NCBI GenBank assembly: GCA_032718475.1
Contig: JAUCBJ010003274.1
Location: forward strand, 1-21,283
Length of the DNA stretch: 21,283 bases
DNA from: Nemertoderma westbladi
Taxonomy: Eukaryota; Xenacoelomorpha; Nemertodermatida; Nemertodermatidae
Direction: 5' to 3'
The notes below the pieces were generated by a model. It was given only the letters and a program-made list of their open reading frames with translations. It had not been told where the DNA came from and searched no databases. A program made the translations under genes and the position numbers. Shown here piece by piece: positions 15,089 to 21,283 of the stretch. Each line of letters opens with the position of its first letter. Position 1 is the stretch's first letter.

Positions 15089-15685
15089 CTAAAAGAAGGT
15101 ATGTAAATGGTTTTTGTGTGGCGTAGTTTCGCTATATGTTTGAACAATAAAATGGCTATTTTTTGGGTACACTTGCCGCGCTATATAACTTATTTGACTT
15201 GCGTCGTGAGGATTTTTTGTGAAAATACAATATTGGGCATTTAGGCTTCTCGTCCGCGTTTCTGCTCCTTTACTGAAAAAATTTTGTGTTATATAGATAA
15301 TGAAACAGGAAGTATGATGGCAGGTTTTTGTGAAGCTTTCTGTTAAACTCTCATCACTCTTACTTTCGCTTAGCACGTCGTCTATAATAATCAGATCGTT
15401 TTTGTGGAAAATAGAATTGATTTTTTGTGGTAAACCTTTGAATAGATGTGTTATACCTGGGAATTCAGGTGGGGTGGCACCATAAAATAATAATACACGC
15501 TTTGGGGTTATGTCAAAAACTAAATTTTTATTTTTTACAATTTTTGATACCAATTCTGTTTTTCCTGAAGAACTTGGGCCCGCAATAATCATGGCCGAAC
15601 CCACCTTGAAAGAGGCGTCGAATGATGTGATTGGTTCGTGTGATATCGCTGGCCCCTGTGACGTCATCGATAGGTGGTCACTCAT
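15089..15685 (-). CDS. packaging-type ATPase (FtsK/HerA-like) of Polinton/adintovirus
   Basis: A complete 198-aa P-loop ATPase. Walker A is GPSSSGKT (residues 36-43). Walker B is DLIIIDDV (97-104). A polar sensor stretch, YITQNFF (131-137), is followed by an arginine-containing segment, RTRSLNAQYC, typical of the genome-packaging ATPases of Polintons, adintoviruses and related double-jelly-roll viruses. The protein would pump genomic DNA into preformed capsids. Length is slightly below what I expect for these ATPases (about 200-250 aa), but all core motifs are present. Its ATG (15683-15685) overlaps the end of the upstream pX-like ORF by 8 nt, a compact viral arrangement. Unlike the polymerase, this frame is intact, so its decay is slower or its insertion recent. 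Confidence 0.85.
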   Translation of the reverse strand: MSDHLSMTSQGPAISHEPITSFDASFKVGSAMIIAGPSSSGKTELVSKIVKNKNLVFDITPKRVLLFYGATPPEFPGITHLFKGLPQKINSIFHKNDLIIIDDVLSESKSDESLTESFTKTCHHTSCFIIYITQNFFSKGAETRTRSLNAQYCIFTKNPHDASQISYIARQVYPKNSHFIVQTYSETTPHKNHLHTFF

Positions 15686-16142
15686 TAGATTGGAAATCTA
15701 GCAACTTGTCGGTTGACGCGTGTACCTGTGGTACTAGGTCTATACCCCGGCGGGATTGGGCTATTTTTCTGCCTCTTACAGCCGTTATTATGGGTGATAT
15801 TTTCCGATAAGCATTAAGCCCACTCATTAAACCAGAGATTAATAGATTTATAAATCCGCCCCTTTGCACCAATCGTTTACGGTAAATTCTAATAGGATAT
15901 TTGGCTGTTGGTTTTTTAGCAATCTCCCGTATAGTTTTTTTATGGTGTTTTAGCCTCGCGATTGTTTGCTCAGGAATCTTTACGTTACCATTTAATACAT
16001 TTAGAATAATATTAATTAGAAAACTTATAAGTTCGTCGGTTCCGCCAACGCGTAAGAAGGTTTTTCTACTGTTGGGGGAGGCGTTAGATAAGAACCTTAA
16101 ATCCCCATCGAATTGTTTAATTAAAGCTTTGAGCGATTTCAT
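15678..16142 (-). CDS. small basic virion protein, pX/pVI-like (Polinton/adintovirus)
   Basis: A 154-aa intact ORF, strongly basic in the middle (RLKHHKKTIREIAKK, KRLVQRGG), with a helical N-terminal half (LINIILNVLNGNVKIP). A hydrophobic glycine-containing patch (GGFINLLISGLMSGL, about residues 104-118) follows the basic block. This layout, ending in an LVQRGGF-type motif, matches from memory a widespread Polinton/adintovirus protein compared with adenovirus core or membrane-active minor proteins. A membrane-lytic or DNA-condensing role is an inference. It directly precedes and overlaps the ATPase. The start ATG at 16142 is preceded by AT-rich sequence. I am confident it is a real viral gene, less so of the exact role. 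Confidence 0.7.
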   Translation of the reverse strand: MKSLKALIKQFDGDLRFLSNASPNSRKTFLRVGGTDELISFLINIILNVLNGNVKIPEQTIARLKHHKKTIREIAKKPTAKYPIRIYRKRLVQRGGFINLLISGLMSGLNAYRKISPIITAVRGRKIAQSRRGIDLVPQVHASTDKLLDFQSNE

Positions 16143-16182
16143 TTACATATATATATATTAATATTAATAACATGTATAAACA

Positions 16183-16325
16183 AGAACAATAATAGTGTGT
16201 AATAAAACAAAAAACACTGTCACCATTATAAATAGTATCAAGTATATGCGCGAGCGTGGTTTTTTGTGTAGTAATATACGAGAACAATAATAGCGTGTAA
16301 TAAAACAAAAAACACTGTCACCATT
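16183..16325. repeat. two 45-bp direct repeats in a viral intergenic region
   Basis: 16183-16227 and 16281-16325 differ at one base (AATAGTGTG versus AATAGCGTG). Their period is 98 bp. They lie between the TBP-like gene and the pX-like gene, both read leftward, so they sit upstream of the pX-ATPase pair. A promoter or enhancer role is possible but not shown. Confidence 0.85.
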
Positions 16326-16395
16326 TTTTTTTTACTATAATACTAAACACATTATATAATGCGAACAATGAAAATATGTAGAAAACAAATCCACA

Positions 16396-16944
16396 TTAAA
16401 TATTACTATCTAAATCACCAATAAAATTTAAAAACTTCGGAAAAAATGCACGAAATATCCGGGGTCTAGCCATACACACAACATTTCGTGTGTAAAAAAC
16501 GTAAAATGTTATGATATTAGAACTAGTTTTACCCCGACGATAAAACTGCACAAGAATATTATTAAATATCTCCGGCTCATATTTCACCTCCACATTATAA
16601 TAATTATCTAAAAAATGAAACCCGGCCGTTTTCATTAATTTCCTATAGTCTATGTCTAGATTGTTACTAATATAAGTTTGGCTGTTGATTGAAATAAAAG
16701 TTAGTTTATAATCAGTATGCTTATATATATACTTAATAATTTTTTTTATTTTAGGCGATTTACCGAGTACAGTGACCTTGCCGCTCGGGAAAAAGAGACA
16801 CGTCCCACTGCAAATTTTGACAATATATTAAAAAGGCTTTATGACGAGTTTCCCATTTAGAATTCCTTTAGTCAGTACATCGAATGATATGTGACCACTG
16901 ACCAACCTCAAACTTATATTACTGTTGACAACACTAAAAGACAT
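16396..16944 (-). pseudogene. TATA-binding-protein-like (TBP fold) viral protein, one in-frame stop
   Basis: One frame of 183 codons from ATG 16942-16944 to a stop at 16396, interrupted only by an in-frame TAA at about 16828 (codon 39). After the stop comes GTCLFFPSGKVTVLGK, like the first TBP half-repeat (Phe-x-Ser-Gly-Lys-x-x-x-x-Gly). Then VKYEPEIFNNILVQF resembles the Tyr-Glu-Pro-Glu-Leu-Phe core of the second half-repeat, and ITFYVFYTRNVVCMA and FRAFFPKFLNFI fit the rest of the saddle fold. About 180 residues is the size of a bare TBP core. It starts about 9 bp after the polymerase stop, on the same strand. A viral transcription factor recruiting RNA polymerase is the inferred role. The downstream part has its own ATG at 16635, but this would drop the first half-repeat. 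Confidence 0.6.
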
Positions 16945-16953
16945 TACAGCCCA

Positions 16954-19900
16954 CTATTCTATAATGGGCGGCATATAAAGCTCTGGGGCTGGCGCTTTGT
17001 GATCCAAATATGTTTTATAATGACCATAAGGTAGGCTTTCATTAGTTGATATGTAGTATCTTTTATCTTCCCACAGTGTTAGCGATTTTTTTTGTGAAAC
17101 GGTGTAGACTTTATGTAAATTCGATTGAAACCTTTGAATGTATTCGTAATGCTCGCTAACCTCATTATATACTTTTTAAATATGAGTCGTGGGAGAGTTT
17201 CTTTTTTAAAGCCATTTTTCCTATGCCTTTAGCGACACGTTTTGGAACTGACCCCCCTCGAAAGCTATAACATTTTAGTCTGTATAAAATAACCTGTTCA
17301 AATGGGATAGACTTCCCTTCATCCTTTAAATATCTATATTTCCCTTTCTGTTCTACTGTATACAGCGGATGTGTAATAGGATAATTTGAACAGTCTATAA
17401 AACTTTTTTTGATAGTACCAGATAAAAATTGGTGTTGGGATTAACCAACACACTGTAGAAAAAATGAATCGGTGTCCCCACCTAACAAATGTATTTTACA
17501 ATTTAATTTGGCTTCCAAGGGCTTTAAATTATTGTATAAAAAAGTGTAGTAATCTAACTTTGACAAGTCCAACACAGCTTGGCTTAAAAAAATAGGTTTT
17601 TCCAAACAAACCGCGGTTTTAGATAGGATGTGACCAGATAATGAATCAGTGAACATAATTAAATTTTCGTGGTTCGGCTTGGATAATAATAAGTCACATT
17701 TCTCGATTGAGTTACATAAGCGAAATGAGACGCGGTTCCGTATATTCTCCATGCTTTTCCCAAAAAGCGCGTTATTTGTTTCTTTGTGAACCTTATCATA
17801 AAAGTCATTGCTAGCTATTTTTCTTTGCTGGGTGTTATATTCAATAAAATCCTTAAAAATGTAACCTTGCTTAAATCTAATAAGTTTATGAACTTTAATC
17901 AAGCGCATTCCATGATGAATATGAAAGCGCAATAATTTTAAATGTACACCGTACTCATACTTATCAAATTGGGTTAACATCAATTTTTTTGCTGGGCTAT
18001 TGAAAATTTTATCACCATTATAATGCCGCCAAAGACTTTTCATGTATGGACTGAGATACCTACTATTGAGTTTAACATGCTCCGGTGCAAATGGAAGCTA
18101 GGCTGTGGTATCATGAATAGTCGTTGGGTATCCGAGGTCTACTACGGCAAAATATCCGTATATATCTTCAATTTCCAGACTCTTGATATCGACACTATCA
18201 ACGTCCAACCATTCAAAGTCAGAATAAGGAATTTTTTTCTCCGACAAAGAACCACTATATAAACTGTTGAAATCTAAATTATATAAATGAGCCTCAGGTT
18301 TATTAGGGTCGTATGTTTCTGTGTCCGGTATATTCGAATTTGCGATATGAAGGTTGGTGTAAGAAATTCCGCCCCTAATGGAATTTTCGAATGTTAAATA
18401 CATTTCATGGACTGCGAGTAGACGAATATGTGACTTGGAATATCTCAAGGCTGCGTCCCAACTGACCCCAGCCATCGGAGGGGCCGAGCGAATAATGTTT
18501 AGTACAATAAGCGCAAAAATTTTCAAAAATATCGGCTAGTAGCAACACGTCAAGATGTAAGTAAGCTTCCAAATAATCAAAAAGTGTCTCACATCCAAAT
18601 TGTTCCCACGAAAGATAAGCAAATGTATATTCTTCAGGGCTAATAGATGATAATGTTAATTCGCTGTAAAACTCTTTCAGATGCGGTAATTTAGTATCCC
18701 CCAATTTACTTAATGAATCAACATATTCATAAGGAAAAACTGACTTACGTCGTAAAATTTCGTCGGTTACATTTGGATATAATTTTCTCATTTGCTTCAC
18801 AGTGTGTGGGATAACGGTTGTTAAATCTAGCACATCTTTTGTCAAAAACCCGGCCAAAGCAGAAAGGGAAAACCCCATAAACGCGAATGAATCAATAAAC
18901 TGTATAGTTATCGATTTGCTGGTTGGGAGCCCTCTTACGTCCATTTCCGGAATAGCATAACAGAGCACGCTATGTGCTTCTGATATTGGAATATCGATGC
19001 GGAGTGAGATATACCTTTCAGTATTTTTTGTGATGGTTTTAATGTCCCAGTTTTTATATTTATTATCGGCAAACCCTTTTTGTAAAATTAAATGTGAATC
19101 ATAAAAATAGAAATTATGTAAGACAACTGGGGATGGTTGATAGGACAACAAGGGAATAGGTGATGTTTAACACTTAATTGTTTATTACAGGAAATACACA
19201 CCACACCAATGAAAGCTCCGTTGTAATGGTTGTGATGCATTACACTTGGATTTATATCTTCCCAAAAAAATGATTTACAATTAAAGCAATTCGTAGCATG
19301 CGTGTAAGCTTCGTGTTGTGTCTGATCCAGGTGTTTGGGGTGGTGTGTGTTAAAGGTAGACCATTCATAGTACTTAAATAAATCAAAAACCAGACTATCG
19401 ATAAAATTCTGTACCGAGTTATTATCAATATTTTGTCTAAATGTAGACAAAAATAAATTTGGTGGGTTAATTAATTTGCTATTAGGGACAATCAAATATG
19501 AAGCAGCCGATGGGAGATGTTTGGCTATATAATATTTTTTTATATTATTTGCTGGGGCTAGCACCACTTCGAAATCCGTATATACTATAAAAGGTGTACT
19601 CACAGACTTATAGTAATTAGTAAAACGTAAATTCAGTTTAGATGGCATCTCCTCTATTTGGTGCCCACCTTGCCAACACCCTAATCTATGGCATTCTAAC
19701 GCATTTGGACTGTAGAAGCCACGAATACATTGCTCACAACGAAGACAATCAGTGTCGCTATTGCCTTCCCCACGACTGTTAAATAATCTATTTAAGTTGG
19801 AAACACCGATGATGTGATTTGTCGAGGTTAAATTTTGGCGTTCAATAATAAGCATTAAATTTAGCAGTCTTTTACCTTCAGCTTTTTAGCGCTCGGTTGT

Positions 19901-21052
19901 CGTAGAAAGGAAATTTTCTCGCTACTTCTATCGAAATACAATAAATTTATTAAATAATTTGGATTATTTTTTTCAAATTTTAGAATATTTAGTTTCCCTG
20001 ATAGGGTAGAATCTAATTCACTTAAATTAAAAAACCCTAAATACTGATTATAAGAACTTTGGCATGAAACATGGCGCAGTGTGTGATCACCTGATATATG
20101 TTTCGAAAATTTTGCTGTCAGGACCGCCCACTTAAAACATTCACCTTCATTACACGGTACATTTATTATACAATGTTTATTTTTTAATTTTGTTGGAATT
20201 GATTAGTTGGCATCATATCACTGTTATGCCCAAAACGATATACCGATTGCAAGTATTACGCAATAGTAAGTTTAATGCACGATACAGTTACAAGTTTCCA
20301 ACCGCTACCCCGCCTAATAAATTGCAATATTTTTTGCGCAGATATGGGGAATGACTGCGGAGTACGACGCATCAAAATCCGTGCTATTTTCAATGTAATT
20401 ATCTGTACCGGCCGAAGTAAAATGGAACTCATCTTGTAATGTATAATTAGTGTCATCGTGCTCCATTATCACCGAAGCAATCACCCACACTCACCCACAC
20501 ATAAAACATATCAATAAAAGTCGATGCAGTCAAGTTAAAAGCGCATGAAGCATATATCCCCATATAATTTAAATAATTCGGCACATCTGGATACATCTCA
20601 TTAGATGGCATATTATGGGTAAATTCCTGAACGCGTGATTCGTGACATGTTTTTGAGAGATGAAAACCTTTGTTGGGTATAACTGAGCTGTTTGTAACGC
20701 TTACAGGCAAACCAACATTGAGATCCGGTTGAAATGTCGGTTCTGATTGTTTTTGATTATGTTTGTGTTTGCGAGAATTGTAATGGTTTCGATGGCGATT
20801 ATGTTCGATATATGAATCGAAATTTTCGAAATCTTCGGAGCATGTTGGGCAGGATAGCGTATAACTGTGGTAGGTATAATTCGGGCGAGACAACCTGCAA
20901 CATCTATTACTGTGAAATATTGCTATTCTTTCGGAAGTAGTTCGGCAATTACAATTATCACAAACATACCCATAGAAATGTGTGCGTAAATGCCGTAAAT
21001 AATTTTTCTTAAGTATAGTACAACCGCAAAAAACACAAATATTCTCCACCAT
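16954..21052 (-). pseudogene. protein-primed family B DNA polymerase with N-terminal zinc fingers, multiply broken
   Basis: Pieces in order on the minus strand: 21052-20453 (Cys/His finger-like pairs, MVENICVFCGC and CPTCSEDFENF), 20456-20256 (conserved GSGWKL), about 20203-19870 (ECFKWAV), 19855-19088 (C2HC finger C37, C40, H56, C60, then exonuclease motif I VYTDFEVV), 19151-18405 (motif II FIDSFAFMGFSLSAL, then HLDVLLLADIF), 18526-18098 (GVSWDAAL, SIRGGIS, motif A LDFNSLYSG), 18043-17441 (motif B NNALFGKSMENIRNRV, motif C GGDTDS), the same frame past a TAA at 17441, and a last piece to the TAG at 16954-16956 (LTLWEDKRYYIS). The family copies the whole element genome from a terminal protein primer. 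I count at least six frameshifts and one in-frame stop, so it is inactive. Introns cannot explain the breaks, because domains continue directly across them. Confidence 0.9.
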
Positions 21053-21283
21053 TACAATTATTACAATTATAATATATTTATTATCGTAGCTACAGAAAAC
21101 ATATTTACAATATTGCTTTATGCTTTAAAATTAATCCATAATTAATAATATTATACCAATGAAAGAGATGCAGTAGATTATATGTAGATAAATATATCCA
21201 ATACCCAGCCAGCCACCCTATACTAGAAACCGTTTAACCAACCAAAATTTACTGAACTGACAAATTATCTATTTATATGCTCT
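21053..21283. other. provirus sequence upstream of the polymerase, no gene seen
   Basis: AT-rich DNA upstream of the zinc-finger start codon. It contains ATTACAATT repeated at the start codon boundary (21051-21070). I see no ORF and no terminal inverted repeat. The element may continue beyond the window. Confidence 0.4.

Noticed and set aside
14904-15092. 62-codon plus-strand ORF across the hAT right junction
   Set aside because: It begins at the hAT terminus/TSD junction and runs through non-coding viral spacer, ending at the antisense ATPase stop.
16954-21052. introns as an explanation for the fragmented polymerase
   Set aside because: Conserved segments continue immediately in a neighbouring frame at each break with no room for an intron, so frameshifts are the better reading.

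Overview
This is eukaryotic DNA, most likely from an arthropod (probably an insect). It is AT-rich, has sparse long ORFs and layered transposable elements, and contains an animal-type SLC26 anion transporter. I cannot name the species. The window is best read as a nested set of mobile elements.

Outer layer (1-428 and 14905-21283, genes on the minus strand): an integrated virus-like DNA element of the Polinton/Maverick-adintovirus kind. Reading leftward from 21052 it holds a protein-primed family B DNA polymerase with zinc fingers (broken by several frameshifts and one in-frame stop), a protein with clear TATA-binding-protein (TBP) hallmarks (one in-frame stop), a pair of intergenic 45-bp repeats, a small basic pX-like virion protein, and a packaging-type ATPase whose start overlaps the pX-like ORF by 8 nt. 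A short frameshifted ORF follows at 20-315. No capsid or integrase gene lies in the window, so Polinton and adintovirus cannot be told apart.

Middle layer (429-14904): a hAT-type DNA transposon inserted between the ATPase and the short viral ORF. It has CAGTGC-YGGATTAA inverted ends and a perfect 8-bp target duplication, TGAAAAAC. Its left end plus the viral flank is duplicated (315-680 and 1884-6626). The second copy was later split by a full-length NeSL/R2-type non-LTR retrotransposon (2094-6463). This element carries one 1273-aa protein with a Ulp1-like cysteine protease, a zinc finger, a reverse transcriptase and a restriction-like endonuclease. The first copy is the intact empty site. 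A foldback element (about 1053-1880) sits between the two copies.

Inner layer: a 2-kb transposon-like repeat is present twice in direct orientation (6651-8636 and 11422-13531). The copies bracket a long uninterrupted SLC26 coding region (8667-10789, plus strand) that lacks only its extreme N terminus. No hAT transposase is visible, so the transporter sits where a transposase would be expected. A perfect 56-bp palindrome lies beside the right end of the second 2-kb copy.

The most notable points are the TBP-like gene in a Polinton-like element, the intact SLC26 reading frame inside a hAT inside a provirus, and the self-documented retrotransposon insertion with its empty site. Local duplication or an assembly join could mimic parts of this layout.
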